From an uncultured bacterium (GTDB lineage: Bacteria; Bacteroidota; Rhodothermia; Rhodothermales; UBA10348): a stretch of 64,000 bases of DNA. Positions 9,759 through 19,035 of this stretch are shown piece by piece; position 1 is the first letter of the stretch, and each line of letters begins with the position of its first letter. Position numbers and translations under genes: made by a program. The notes beneath the pieces are model-generated. The model was not told where the DNA came from, did no database searches, and was given only the letters and a program-made list of their open reading frames with translations. The stretch is taken from contig CALSQR010000001.1 in assembly GCA_943788505.1 (NCBI GenBank), positions 372,001 to 436,000 of the forward strand. Direction: 5' to 3'.

Positions 9759-12608
9759 TTACGCGTGGAAGGTCCACGTACCTGAGCCAACAAGAAGTAC
9801 CATGGACTCATTTGTTCTACGAAGAACGTCCAGATCAGAACGATCCCTAACGTCGATTCCCCCTTCTTTGGCATCTGCAAGGTCACCGGTTGGAATGTGT
9901 ATTTCAGCCGTCACGCCCACGGGAATAGAAACCATGAGCTCTATTCCCTTCCTTCTTCTCTCCCAACGAGTTATTACTGGACCTCGGACGCTGTCGTATC
10001 GGGTTTCAACCCAGTCTAATTCCGGCGCGAAATACGGCGATAGCCAAACTTTATCAAACCCGATGGCATTGGGAGACGGATTAATGCCGCCCAAAGACCG
10101 GAAAAACCACTCACTTACTGATCCGAACATGGGGTGGTTTTGCGAAAAGACGTTATCGCTCTGCGCCCATGTCTCCCAAAGTGTCGTCGCGCCGTTGGCC
10201 ATCATGTGTCGCCATCCTGGGAAGTCAGGCTGGTTGACCAAGTTATAAGCAATATCGGCGTTGCCCGTCGCTGTCAGCTCGCGTAATAGATATTTCGTGC
10301 CAAATATACCCGCTGCTATATGACCATCATGATCATTTACAACAGCGTCGACCATTCTTTGCACAGCCGCTTCCCGTTCAGTAGTAGGTACGAGACCCGA
10401 GAATAATGCAGAAGCCTGGGCAGCTTGCGTTCCTGAATCGAACACACCGGTCCCTTCGGCTAGGAACTCCTCCAAGAAACGCGAATGGATATGCATAGCG
10501 TGTTCAATGTATCGGGCGGCTTCATCGTCTCGGCCCAGAAAACTCGCCATGTCAGCCACCATGGACGTGGCCTGATGAAATTGAGCGGTTGCAATCAGAG
10601 CAATGGGCTTAGGGTCAAGACTTTCATGGTCTCCGATGCAGCGGTCAATGATGCTATCGTCGGAGGCTTCATTCAATAGGTCGACCCACTGTCGGGCCGC
10701 GGGATAATGCTCTTCTAGAAGTCGCTCATTACCAGTGTACTGTAGTAATTGCGTGACCAAAAGCGGGTGCGCCAGTCCCCAACCGATTGGTCCCGCCCTT
10801 TCTGCATAGTTAGCAGCTTGAATGCCAACGAACGGAGCTGTTTCTGTAAACCATCCTCCTACGCGATCATCGCGGTGGTCATCCACTGCTTTGGCATAAA
10901 ACGTTGCCATATCGTGATTAAAGAACGCCATCTCGCTAGATGCTACGATGTCTCCGCCGTACTGAAATTTCTCGCGTGCCGGGCAATCCGACTGCACTCC
11001 GAAGATGTTGCTTAGAAGCGTCCATTCCACCACGTCCTTGATTTGATTGAAGGCGGTGTTCGAACAGCGAAATGAGCCGATTGCCTCAAGATCTGTGTTC
11101 AGGCGCAGACCTTCTATTGCATCTATACCTGGCGTTCCGGGAAAACCCGTTACTTCCACGTATCGAAAGCCGTGAAAGGTGAATCTAGGTGTGTATGTCT
11201 CCTCTCCTTCACCTTCTGCAGAGCCGCGGAGCGTATAAACGTTTTCCTGCCAAGCGACTTCTGGAGCTCCAGGCCCACCAACAGAGATGCCATTCTCTCT
11301 AAGACGTTTGACCTGCCCTGCTACAGCCGTCATGGGATTGAGTGTGCCGTCCTCATAGAGCAACTCCCCCATGCGCATGCGGATTTTCGTCCCACTTGGT
11401 CCGCTCACACGTAGCCGGGCCCATCCCGCAAAGTTTTGCCCTAGGTCGAATACCCAAACGCCGTCGCTAATCTCAATAATTGAAATCGGCTCCAGTATCT
11501 TTGTTACTCGAATGGGGGGAATGGGCGCTGCCTGCAAGCGAACTGGATCAGCCTGCAGTCCTGGTTGGTCCTTGCTCTTGGACGCTGAGCTCCAGTCTCT
11601 GTCGTCAAATTCCGGAAACTGCCATCTTGATGGCTCTAACCGCGCATCGACGTGCTCGCCCAGATAGACGCTGTTGCGCAAGATCGGACCATCAGCCACT
11701 CGCCACCTATCATCACTAGAAATGATTTTCTGCGAACCATCTTCGTAGTCGATATGCAATTGACAGAGCATCGCTGGACGCCCAACCGGAAGACTCTCTC
11801 GAATGTTTATTCGTCCCCACATTCTTAGGGGCAACGGATTGCGCCAGCCATTGCCCAACATAGCCGCCAGCGCGTTGTCTCCCTCTACCAGCCCTTCTGT
11901 AACATCGTACACTCTGTAGTGGATTCGGTGGCGCGTTGAAGTCCACGCAGGATCAAGCACGGTGTCTGAAACAGGCACCCCGTTCAGGCGAAGATCTAGG
12001 TAGCCGAGTGCTGTCGCATATAGACGGGCACGCCGTACGGGACGAGATACCTCGAAACTGCGGCGCAGCAGAGGTGCTGGATCATCCTCATAGAACTCTT
12101 CATCGGACTGTGGAAGCTGTCTTCCTGATCCAATCCATAATCCTTCCCAGTCGTTGCCCATCAACAAGCCCATCTCGAACCAAGAACCAGCGCGCTGACT
12201 GTGCTCCTGGGCCCCGGAGCCCCAAACCTCTACCTCCCAGTAGCAGCGTTGGCCACTTTGCAGCTTTGCTCCATCATACACCACATGTAACTGCCTGTCG
12301 GATTCAATCCTACCGCTATCCCATAAGTCGCCTTGACCTTCATCGAGAACCTTCTTTGATGAAGCCACGCGGATTCGAAAGGCTGATTGCTTCAGGTTTC
12401 GAGCAGCATCGTCTAATGATTCCAACACCCAACTAAATCGGGGCCTCGCAGCATCGATCCCTAAGGGCTCGACGAGATACTCGCACCGCAGGCGCGTTGG
12501 CCGAATACCAGTGAGCGACATTCCACACCCGGAAAGTGATGTGACCGGAACTGCGGCTGCACCAGCACCTGCAACTAGAGATTTTCTGAGAAATGAACGT
12601 CGGCGCAC
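9759..12608 (-). CDS. Alpha-L-rhamnosidase, GH78 family, Tat lipoprotein
   Basis: A 949-residue glycoside hydrolase predicted to release terminal alpha-L-rhamnose from glycans. The N-terminus has a twin-arginine motif (RRRSFLRK), a hydrophobic stretch and a lipobox-like LSGC, so it is probably exported folded by Tat and lipid-anchored. Domains in order: an immunoglobulin-like N-domain (residues ~35-145), a carbohydrate-binding beta domain with RRARLYATALGYLDLRLNG, a second beta domain, the six-hairpin catalytic barrel with SDCPAREKFQYGGD (the usual acidic residues of the GH78 site), and a C-terminal beta domain. Size and order are normal. It is not next to other glycan-use genes, so the natural substrate is open; marine polysaccharides such as ulvan-type rhamnans are one possibility. 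Confidence 0.93.
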   Translation of the reverse strand: MRRRSFLRKSLVAGAGAAAVPVTSLSGCGMSLTGIRPTRLRCEYLVEPLGIDAARPRFSWVLESLDDAARNLKQSAFRIRVASSKKVLDEGQGDLWDSGRIESDRQLHVVYDGAKLQSGQRCYWEVEVWGSGAQEHSQRAGSWFEMGLLMGNDWEGLWIGSGRQLPQSDEEFYEDDPAPLLRRSFEVSRPVRRARLYATALGYLDLRLNGVPVSDTVLDPAWTSTRHRIHYRVYDVTEGLVEGDNALAAMLGNGWRNPLPLRMWGRINIRESLPVGRPAMLCQLHIDYEDGSQKIISSDDRWRVADGPILRNSVYLGEHVDARLEPSRWQFPEFDDRDWSSASKSKDQPGLQADPVRLQAAPIPPIRVTKILEPISIIEISDGVWVFDLGQNFAGWARLRVSGPSGTKIRMRMGELLYEDGTLNPMTAVAGQVKRLRENGISVGGPGAPEVAWQENVYTLRGSAEGEGEETYTPRFTFHGFRYVEVTGFPGTPGIDAIEGLRLNTDLEAIGSFRCSNTAFNQIKDVVEWTLLSNIFGVQSDCPAREKFQYGGDIVASSEMAFFNHDMATFYAKAVDDHRDDRVGGWFTETAPFVGIQAANYAERAGPIGWGLAHPLLVTQLLQYTGNERLLEEHYPAARQWVDLLNEASDDSIIDRCIGDHESLDPKPIALIATAQFHQATSMVADMASFLGRDDEAARYIEHAMHIHSRFLEEFLAEGTGVFDSGTQAAQASALFSGLVPTTEREAAVQRMVDAVVNDHDGHIAAGIFGTKYLLRELTATGNADIAYNLVNQPDFPGWRHMMANGATTLWETWAQSDNVFSQNHPMFGSVSEWFFRSLGGINPSPNAIGFDKVWLSPYFAPELDWVETRYDSVRGPVITRWERRRKGIELMVSIPVGVTAEIHIPTGDLADAKEGGIDVRDRSDLDVLRRTNESMVLLVGSGTWTFHA

Positions 12609-12692
12609 GGGAAACGGATTTGTGGGTACGAAATAACCGACCGCCCATGGACGATGTCTTGAAATAGGCGATAGGAAGAACCAAGAGCCATT

Positions 12693-13196
12693 TTACACTT
12701 GAGCCTCTGAAGCCGCGATAACGGAGTCACCAACCGAAACGGATCCGTCTCCTAGGACTGTGGCCGTAATACCACCGTGGCCACGTACTGCGTTGTACCC
12801 ACCCGGTCCAAAATTGCGCTCCATCTTGCTACAAGGCTGACAGTGGCCAGTAAACCTCAGATGCACCGTACCAACATAAAAGGATTTGTCTTTCAGTGCT
12901 AAAAGATTAATACCTGAAACAACAATATTTCGTCTCAGCAATGCTGGATCAGCCTCCGGTCTATGAAGCAAGGAAGCAATGGCTGAAAGGTGTTCCGCTT
13001 GAATTAGCGTGACCTGTCTTTTACTGCCTTCTCCACCGCTAAATCGATCGCCTTCGACACTGCCTGCCTTCGTGATCTTGACTTGTTGTCTCTCAATTAC
13101 GGGGGCATCTCTCGCTGGTCGGACACCAATCCATTCCACTCTACCTTTTTGAGGTAGGGTGTTCAGCAATGCATTAAGTGGGCTCAGCTCATTCAT
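12693..13196 (-). CDS. MOSC domain-containing protein
   Basis: A 167-residue cytoplasmic protein with the MOSC fold found at the C-terminus of molybdenum cofactor sulfurases and in YiiM-like proteins. Family marks visible are VEWIGVRPARDAP at the start, GSVEGDRFSGG, the QVTLIQAEHL segment, LLRRNIVVSGINL, and FTGHCQPCSKM with the conserved cysteine that can carry sulfur. It lies 84 bases upstream of the rhamnosidase on the same strand. A role in moving sulfur or in molybdenum enzyme maturation is known for the family; the partner here is unknown. Confidence 0.88.
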   Translation of the reverse strand: MNELSPLNALLNTLPQKGRVEWIGVRPARDAPVIERQQVKITKAGSVEGDRFSGGEGSKRQVTLIQAEHLSAIASLLHRPEADPALLRRNIVVSGINLLALKDKSFYVGTVHLRFTGHCQPCSKMERNFGPGGYNAVRGHGGITATVLGDGSVSVGDSVIAASEAQV

Positions 13197-13251
13197 CAGA
13201 TACTCAAGGCCTAAAGGTGCACATAGGACCGCTGCGCGGCAGAATCAGGTC

Positions 13252-13446
13252 TTATTCCGAGGATGATGCCTCCCTCATTTTGGCTATACCGAGAGATACC
13301 ATGGCACCGAGCGTAAAAATCAGGCCCAAATTAAACATCCCACTTTCAAAGCTGAACGTAAAGCCTTGTGTAACGAAGCCGGCGAGTAAGAATATGATTC
13401 CGATAGGAAGGAGCTTCTTACCCATTGATTTACCGACATATTTCAT
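13252..13446 (-). CDS. Small two-segment membrane protein
   Basis: A 64-residue protein with two hydrophobic segments, about residues 11-30 (LLPIGIIFLLAGFVTQGF) and 37-56 (MFNLGLIFTLGAMVSLGI), and a short polar tail. No family is recognised. It lies 55 bases upstream of the MOSC gene on the same strand. The clean two-helix pattern supports a real gene. Confidence 0.5.
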   Translation of the reverse strand: MKYVGKSMGKKLLPIGIIFLLAGFVTQGFTFSFESGMFNLGLIFTLGAMVSLGIAKMREASSSE

Positions 13447-13509
13447 AATCTACCTTCGCTTAGCTGGTGGCTAAGTTGGTCTAAATGATTTATCTCAAGA
13501 TACACACCA

Positions 13510-14158
13510 CGACCCACAGGGATTCAAGTCCGCAGCTTCGAATCACACGGCACAACGTTTGACATCGCAGTGCACGCAGACTCGGCATTTGACCGTGACC
13601 GCCTAGTTGATGACCACCTAGCGATTGTTGACTCATAGATCGACATCCTGGGTGTTGTTCTATTCGAACGGTATCTGTTCATGTACCACTAGGATTGGCG
13701 GTGAAAAGTCGCTGGATGATGTATTCCGCTACCTTTACGAAGAGCACCCGACGAAAGACCTTTGAGTCACAGAAAATCAGTTTCAAGTTGCACTTGAATC
13801 CGTATCCATAACCTCGTTTGCTGAACATTTCGAACGCCAGATCGCCGGCGCTAAAGATGTGGATTGGTCGTCCTCTTTGTCGAAGGAGGGCGTCATTTCG
13901 GAGGAACGAGCAGGCACTGACCCGGCTTCTTGGTTGAGAGTCTACCTAGGAGGCGGAATGACCATTTTGGCTTCTGGCCCTTCCGGTAACGCCGTCCCAT
14001 TTGGACTGGCTGATGGCGATACATTCCTGAATGTGGGAGATGCTGGCGTAACGGACCAGCAATTATTTGAAGTACCTTTGCCGCTTTTGCACCGGGTGAG
14101 GTTGCAAAATGGTGCTAGAGGCTCAGGGAGAAGCGGGTCAAAAGGAAAAGGCCGTTAG
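13510..14158 (+). pseudogene. Remnant of an M61 family glycyl aminopeptidase
   Basis: The plus strand carries pieces of an M61 peptidase in the right order but broken. From about 13522 one frame reads VRSFESHGTTFDIAVHADS and DRLVDDHLAIVDS, then a TAG at 13636-13638. The reading then jumps straight to a part that in intact enzymes lies about 200 residues later (VVLFERYLFMY), so the zinc-site region is deleted. After a frameshift near 13690 the text continues with GGEKSLDDVFRYLYEEHP, a TGA at 13763-13765, and the C-terminal part to a TAG at 14158, including a PDZ-like piece (FGLADGDTFLNVGD). It has at least four independent defects, so it cannot make an active peptidase. Confidence 0.75.
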
Positions 14159-14251
14159 GGTAAATTGATTGTGTGAATTTGCATGAATCATTGTTCCCAA
14201 ACGATTCCTGGTCGTCACAATTCCACTCTTTTGAAAAAAGGCAAAGCGATT

Positions 14252-14884
14252 TCATGGTTTAAATATGAGCCAACTCCGATATGGTTTTTCTTCAGTTACC
14301 AAGAGGTCTAGCCCCTCTCTGCGAACAAACTCATCAACAGCTGTCTTGACTCCATATTTACCCGTACCGGGGACTCCATCGAGGTAGTCATGGCCTGCCA
14401 ACAACCCACCCTTTTTTACTTTGGGCCACCACAGAGAAATATCCTCTTTTACTGCCTCATAGTGATGTTGCGCATCGATATAGACGAAATCCAGTTGTTC
14501 GTCTTCAAAATGAACAACAGCCTGTTGCGACGTTTGTCTAATTATCTCTGAACGTTTGCCAAACAGGCGAAGATTATCATCGGTTTCCTCATATAACTAC
14601 TCCTGCTCGCCCTGAGAGACGTTTGATATATCCACGTACTCTTCTCCCATTTCCATCCACGGATCAATCGAATAGAGTCTCAAACCTTTCCAGCGCTTAA
14701 GTAGCTCCACGGAATAATTGCCGCGCTAAACTCCAATTTCAGCTGCTTCACCAACTAAGCCATAGGCATTCAATATATGAGGTAATTCTCTGCGGCTGCG
14801 CAGGTAAGGAAGACCCCATCGATATGTCAAACGAAATGGTCTTATTAAATATTCCTTCATAGAGAAGACAATCTTAGCATTCAT
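14252..14884 (-). pseudogene. Class I SAM methyltransferase remnant with two in-frame TAG codons
   Basis: On the minus strand a single frame from ATG 14884 to TGA 14252 reads as a 210-residue Methyltransf_24-type enzyme, except for two TAG codons. The first (14726-14728) falls in the SAM-binding loop, EIGV*RGNYSVELL, where a Tyr or Phe is normal. The second (14597-14599) falls in SQGEQE*LYEETDDN. The rest is intact: LRLYSIDPWMEMG, the acidic FVYIDAQHHYEAV strand, GGLLAGHDYLDGVPG and a natural ending IFKP. Relatives often sit in glycan or sugar-modification clusters. The lack of other damage suggests recent inactivation or base-call errors. Confidence 0.75.
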
Positions 14885-15305
14885 ATTTTTTGAGATCAGC
14901 ACAGCTCGTCTTTTCTAATTAAAAGTTAATGTAGCGTGGGCAAACATGTCACTGCGCAGGTTACGATCCAGCAATTCAAAGTAAAAATCAATAATTCTAG
15001 GTCATCACTAAGGACTGAAGAGTTCTCGATATGTTATAGTGGGTAACATACCCATCAACGCTATATGGCCCATAAATAGAATGTGCGTCTTGGATCAGAT
15101 CCATCGTGTGACCAGTTGATTGGTTGCCCACTTGATTTATCCCTGACCGACCCGAGTAAGCATTTTGTTGCTTTAATGGCGCAGAATGCCCCTTTAAAAA
15201 CGGACCTCTCTAATCTGCCTGCGTCTAATTTGCTGCGCGTAGCATATCGCCCCGTACTATATTTTCTCGTCTAGTCTGATCATTCCCTACGTCGGTCGCT
15301 TTATC
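14885..15305. other. Gene-free stretch between the methyltransferase remnant and a lipoprotein
   Basis: No convincing gene is present in these 420 bases. A short minus-strand frame near 15007-15110 reads DLIQDAHSIYGPYSVDGYV, which looks like protein-coding text and may be another decayed fragment, but it is too short to assign. A plus-strand frame of 63 codons at 15083 has no family features. The region is AT-richer than the flanking genes and continues the decayed patch that begins near 13.5 kb. Confidence 0.4.
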
Positions 15306-16025
15306 ATGTGTCAAAAATTCCTCATTTGTGGCTTTGCTCTGTCGGTTTCCCTGATTTTGGGTTGTAAAACGGAACGTAATTCAGATGCAGAATCTTCCCA
15401 AGGTGCTTCAGGTCAGTCTTCCGATACATTGGTTGCCGAAAGCCCCAGACCTAGCACCCTAGTTGAAGATTCTTCGGTCTCACAGGCCGCGCCACTTCCG
15501 AGTGATGGCATGTCTGGCGGCCCAGACCGGGAGCTAATGGATGACGAAATTAATGAATACGGATTAGTCGTCGCCGTTGAAGATGGTCCTTACCCGATGT
15601 TTGTAGTGACAGTCGAGTTTCCTGAGCGGCAAATGACGGCGTCATTCAACCTCAATATTGAGGCGGTCAACATGAATCGAGACGTCTTGGATTCTTTAGA
15701 AGGTAAATACGCGACCTTTTATTACATCAGCGAACTCCAAAATGGGGTTGAGGATATGCTGGTAGATTGCGAGTCTATCTACGGAGAATACGCGCCTGAA
15801 TTTGATGAAACCTGGCGTTATGTAGAGGGAACGTTGGAGAATGCTGAGTTTCCGTCGGGAGATCTACCAAGTACTGTTTCCATACTAGGCATAGACGGCC
15901 AACGTGTCATGCTGACTTTGTTTGTCGAGGAAGACCACGTAGCTGCAAACGGAGAGTACGTAGAGGTATACTATTCTACCCGAGGCATGGAAACGATAAC
16001 GTACCTGCGAGTCCCTACTAACTAG
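15306..16025 (+). CDS. Hypothetical lipoprotein with a duplicated beta domain
   Basis: A 239-residue protein with a lipoprotein signal (FALSVSLILGC, the lipid Cys near residue 20) and a low-complexity Ser/Ala-rich linker to about residue 75. Two similar halves follow: one from GLVVAVEDGPYPMFVVTVEF to FYYISELQNGVED, and one from YVEGTLENAEFPSGDL to VEVYYSTRGMETITYLRV. Both start with a short V/G strand plus an acidic turn and end with an aromatic strand, like two OB-type or small beta-barrel repeats. I do not recognise the family. It is probably anchored in the periplasm. It is convergent with the DEAD-box helicase, only 31 bases away. Confidence 0.75.
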   Translation: MCQKFLICGFALSVSLILGCKTERNSDAESSQGASGQSSDTLVAESPRPSTLVEDSSVSQAAPLPSDGMSGGPDRELMDDEINEYGLVVAVEDGPYPMFVVTVEFPERQMTASFNLNIEAVNMNRDVLDSLEGKYATFYYISELQNGVEDMLVDCESIYGEYAPEFDETWRYVEGTLENAEFPSGDLPSTVSILGIDGQRVMLTLFVEEDHVAANGEYVEVYYSTRGMETITYLRVPTN

Positions 16026-16056
16026 AAAGCAACCATTGCTACCCTAAACCAGACTC

Positions 16057-17775
16057 TTAGCCACTACGGCGCCTGCTTTTCCTGGAATTCTTCTTAGGTG
16101 TGTTTTGCCACACTCCTTTCCCCCCCTTCTTGGTGCTCTTACCAGAACTTTTACCAGCACCTTTCTTAGACCGCTTGGGAGATGTTTCGCCTTTCGCAGG
16201 TGTTGAATCGTCGCGCGTTGGTGGGGATTCGCTTCTCATTGGTGGTGACTCACCACCCTCAGTAAACCGCCCTCTACGCTTGGACGCCGTCTCGCTCCTC
16301 ATGTGCTTTGCCTCGCCCTTCTGCAGAGGAGAATTCCGCCTTTGTGATGATGACTCCCCCCTTTTGGGACTGACGCCGGAACGTTCATGTTCAATGGCCC
16401 TAGCCAAACCCTTCTTTCTGACGGCGGCTTCACTGGGCGCATTGTGAGCTGGTCCCAACAAAGCCTCTTTATCCCCGACAGCCATTTTGGCCAAAGCAGC
16501 CGCAATTTCGATTGCCGGTATATTATGCTCCTGCTGATACCGCTCGATCAAACCCTGCATAAATTCCAAATTCTCGGCTGCTAGCGTATCACTAATTGCC
16601 TGCTTGAAATCCGAAACGCGCTTGCTGTGAACCATCTCAATGGAGGGCAGAACCAACGGCTCGATTTGCTGTCGGGTAGCTCTCTCAATGGCATGGAACA
16701 TCCTGCGTTCTCGGGGGGAAACAAATAGAATCGCTTCTCCCTTACGTCCTGCACGCCCTGTCCGACCGATGCGGTGAATGTAGGATTCGGTTTCGCTTGG
16801 GATATCGTAGTTAAGAACGTGGCTGATACGATCAACATCCAACCCTCGTGCGGCAACGTCTGTCGCAATCAGAATGTCCAATTGGCCTCTTTTGAGACGA
16901 TTGACCATGTTTTCACGCTGCTGCTGCGGCATATCTCCATTAAGAGCCGATGCAGCATGACCGCGCGCTTCTAGCTTTTCTGCCAACCGAACTGTTTCAA
17001 TCCGCGTGCGAACAAAGATCAGCATGGCATCGAACTCTTCCACTTCCAGGATACGCGTAAGCGCGTCAAGCTTGTGCAAGCCACTAACCTTCCAATACCG
17101 CTGACGAATGGTAGCTGCCGTTGCAGTTTTTGCCTTGATGGCAATTTCCGACGGGTTGGTTAAATACTTCTGGGCAATGCGCTTAATCTGGGTCGGCATG
17201 GTTGCCGAGAACAACGCAGTCTGACGCTTTTGATTGGTCTGCTCCAGAATCCATTCTACATCATCAATAAATCCCATGCGGAGCATTTCATCCGCTTCAT
17301 CAAGAACCACAGCTTTGATATTCCCGAGCTTCAAACGACCCTTTTTCATATGGTCCATCACGCGACCTGGGGTCCCTACTACAGCGTGAACGCCTCGCTT
17401 TAGACCGCGAATCTGTCCCGTATAGTCTTGCCCACCATAAATAGGCAGGACATGGAATCCTTTTAGGTGGGAAGCATATCGCTGCAGAGCCTCAGCTACC
17501 TGGATTGCCAACTCTCGTGTTGGCGTTAATACCATAAGCTGCACATCTTTCGAGGCTAAGTCGATCTGGGCAAGCAAGGGTAGCGCGAAAGCAGCTGTCT
17601 TGCCCGTCCCGGTGGGAGCTCGCCCAATGAGATCCTTCCCTTCCATCAGAAGAGGAATTGCCTGCATTTGAATGGCGGAAGGGGTTTCGTACCCGATCTC
17701 GTCAATCGCGGCCATTAGAGGGGCAGGAAGATTCAGATCCCGAAACGTAGCAATCGTAGACGTAGGCTCAGACAT
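16057..17775 (-). CDS. DEAD-box ATP-dependent RNA helicase (DeaD/CsdA-like)
   Basis: A 572-residue cytoplasmic RNA helicase. The motifs are in order: Q-motif region FRDLNLPAPL with Gln near 36, Walker A APTGTGKT at 53-60, PTRELA near 85, GTPGR, DEAD at 159-162, SAT at 190-192, and HRIGRTGRAGR in the second RecA domain. After about residue 440 a long basic, Ser/Pro/Lys-rich tail follows with loosely repeated units such as SPKRGESS, SPPMRSES and SPPTRDDS, ending in a Lys/Gly-rich stretch. Such tails bind RNA. The family unwinds RNA in ribosome assembly and cold adaptation. A 197-base gap precedes the start, leaving room for a leader. Confidence 0.95.
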   Translation of the reverse strand: MSEPTSTIATFRDLNLPAPLMAAIDEIGYETPSAIQMQAIPLLMEGKDLIGRAPTGTGKTAAFALPLLAQIDLASKDVQLMVLTPTRELAIQVAEALQRYASHLKGFHVLPIYGGQDYTGQIRGLKRGVHAVVGTPGRVMDHMKKGRLKLGNIKAVVLDEADEMLRMGFIDDVEWILEQTNQKRQTALFSATMPTQIKRIAQKYLTNPSEIAIKAKTATAATIRQRYWKVSGLHKLDALTRILEVEEFDAMLIFVRTRIETVRLAEKLEARGHAASALNGDMPQQQRENMVNRLKRGQLDILIATDVAARGLDVDRISHVLNYDIPSETESYIHRIGRTGRAGRKGEAILFVSPRERRMFHAIERATRQQIEPLVLPSIEMVHSKRVSDFKQAISDTLAAENLEFMQGLIERYQQEHNIPAIEIAAALAKMAVGDKEALLGPAHNAPSEAAVRKKGLARAIEHERSGVSPKRGESSSQRRNSPLQKGEAKHMRSETASKRRGRFTEGGESPPMRSESPPTRDDSTPAKGETSPKRSKKGAGKSSGKSTKKGGKGVWQNTPKKNSRKSRRRSG

Positions 17776-17972
17776 AAAAACAAGGGTCGGTTAAACAGTG
17801 CAGCATCGCTGCAGAACAGCCTAAAAGTATAGGGCTCTAGTATGCAGACCACGCAGAGACAATAAATAGACCTTGAGAATTATTAAGTATTGTCTTCATT
17901 GTGGTCAGCTCTCGCGTCTATAAAACACTGAAGGGAGTGATAGCAGGAGGTCAAACTGCAAGATGAAGTCTT

Positions 17973-18317
17973 TTACACCAAACAGTCGATCCAGTCTAGT
18001 GCCATGTGGATCAAGAGCCCAAGTCCAACCAGGTGTATCACGAATGCTGCGGAATGCAGGCTTTGATCAGCCGCAGAACGCCTCAAGACCAGTGGAAATA
18101 CAAATAGGGCAGCATAGAGCACAATTGCAGGCATCGTATGAAAAGGATGGAATCCAATTGAACAGCGAGTCGCATCATAGATTGGATTGGCCCAGAGATG
18201 GTCTACATCTACCATCATAGTCGCGATCATGACCCAGAACCCGTATCTCCAACGGCTTCGGTAGAAGACAAAGGCTACAGCCAGCGGTACTACAAAATGA
18301 AGGAGAATATGGATCAT
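17973..18317 (-). CDS. DUF6122 family membrane protein
   Basis: A 114-residue inner-membrane protein with about four hydrophobic segments. The DUF6122 features are plain: the LHFVVPLAVAFVFY start, ATMMVDVDHLWANP, the RCSIGFHPFHT core and the HMALDWIDCL ending. The conserved Asp and His residues (VDVDHL, FHPFHT, HMALDWID) resemble a metal-dependent hydrolase site in membrane proteins of the YdjM/DUF457 kind. The biochemical role is unknown. It stands alone between the helicase and the P-loop kinase on the minus strand. Confidence 0.85.
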   Translation of the reverse strand: MIHILLHFVVPLAVAFVFYRSRWRYGFWVMIATMMVDVDHLWANPIYDATRCSIGFHPFHTMPAIVLYAALFVFPLVLRRSAADQSLHSAAFVIHLVGLGLLIHMALDWIDCLV

Positions 18318-18397
18318 AGTCTAAATCGGTACGGATAAGACGATTTTCTGTCGTCCGACAGCCTAGTTGTAAATCTAGATTAGTCTTCCCATAAATT

Positions 18398-18871
18398 TTA
18401 GTCGTACTCACACTTATCTCCTGAGAATGAGTCAAACAAGTTTCGATGGGTGACTAATGAAAACTCGTCCTCTCGTTGATCATACTGACGAATCCAAGAA
18501 ATGAGCATGTCTAGATTCGCATTTTGCGCTTCCGGCGAATCGTATTTATGAGATTCCCACGGACGTGACCGCGCATTTTCGATACAAACGTTGATGCCTG
18601 GATTGAGAAATATGACTTTCGTGGCCGAGACCATGGCATGCCTAAGCAAATCGGAATAGCAACCTTCAATAATCCAGTTTTCATTGCCCTCTACGAATTT
18701 ATCAATCTCCAGTTGGCTCAGAGTGGAGGCTCGTCCTTTTGGTGGGTTCGATCCCATCTCCCAAGCAATACTGTCTAAGTCCATGTGTGGCAAGCCTTGG
18801 CTATCAGATAGCCTCTTAGAAATAGTCGACTTTCCTGAACCAGAATTGCCGAAAACAACGATCCTTTCCAA
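18398..18871 (-). CDS. P-loop nucleotide kinase-like protein (FlaR/adenylate kinase-type)
   Basis: A 157-residue cytoplasmic protein with a Walker A loop GNSGSGKST at residues 8-16. The DLDSIAWEMG segment and the WIIEGCYSDLL region are typical of the AAA-type small kinases often named FlaR or DNA topology modulation proteins. The later conserved Arg-containing lid (ENARSRPWESHKY) and WIRQYDQREDEFS are present. The reaction is probably phosphate transfer from ATP, but the substrate is unknown. A 14-bp perfect palindrome lies just upstream of the start, suggesting regulation by a dimeric factor. Confidence 0.8.
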   Translation of the reverse strand: MERIVVFGNSGSGKSTISKRLSDSQGLPHMDLDSIAWEMGSNPPKGRASTLSQLEIDKFVEGNENWIIEGCYSDLLRHAMVSATKVIFLNPGINVCIENARSRPWESHKYDSPEAQNANLDMLISWIRQYDQREDEFSLVTHRNLFDSFSGDKCEYD

Positions 18872-18896
18872 TGCACTCTCCCGTTTTTGGCACCTT

Positions 18897-18910
18897 GTAC
18901 GATATCGTAC
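18897..18910. promoter_or_regulatory. 14-bp perfect palindrome upstream of the P-loop kinase gene
   Basis: The sequence GTACGATATCGTAC is a perfect 14-bp palindrome centred about 32 bases before the ATG at 18871. Its 10-bp core ACGATATCGT occurs again before the esterase gene at 20328-20337, at nearly the same distance from the start. That repeat makes a dimeric regulator site plausible; no regulator gene lies nearby. Confidence 0.45.
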
Positions 18911-19035
18911 TTACTTACTGCTGATTAGACAAAGCTGAGATAGCACCTAGCTCTCCCTGACAGCGTATATGCTCTCGAATGATGACTTCCACAACAGAAT
19001 CTATCCTTCCTAACACACTTGCGTCTTCCTTTAAC

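Noticed and set aside
15083-15274. Plus-strand frame of 63 codons before the lipoprotein
   Set aside because: No family features, no start signal and it lies in a decayed patch.
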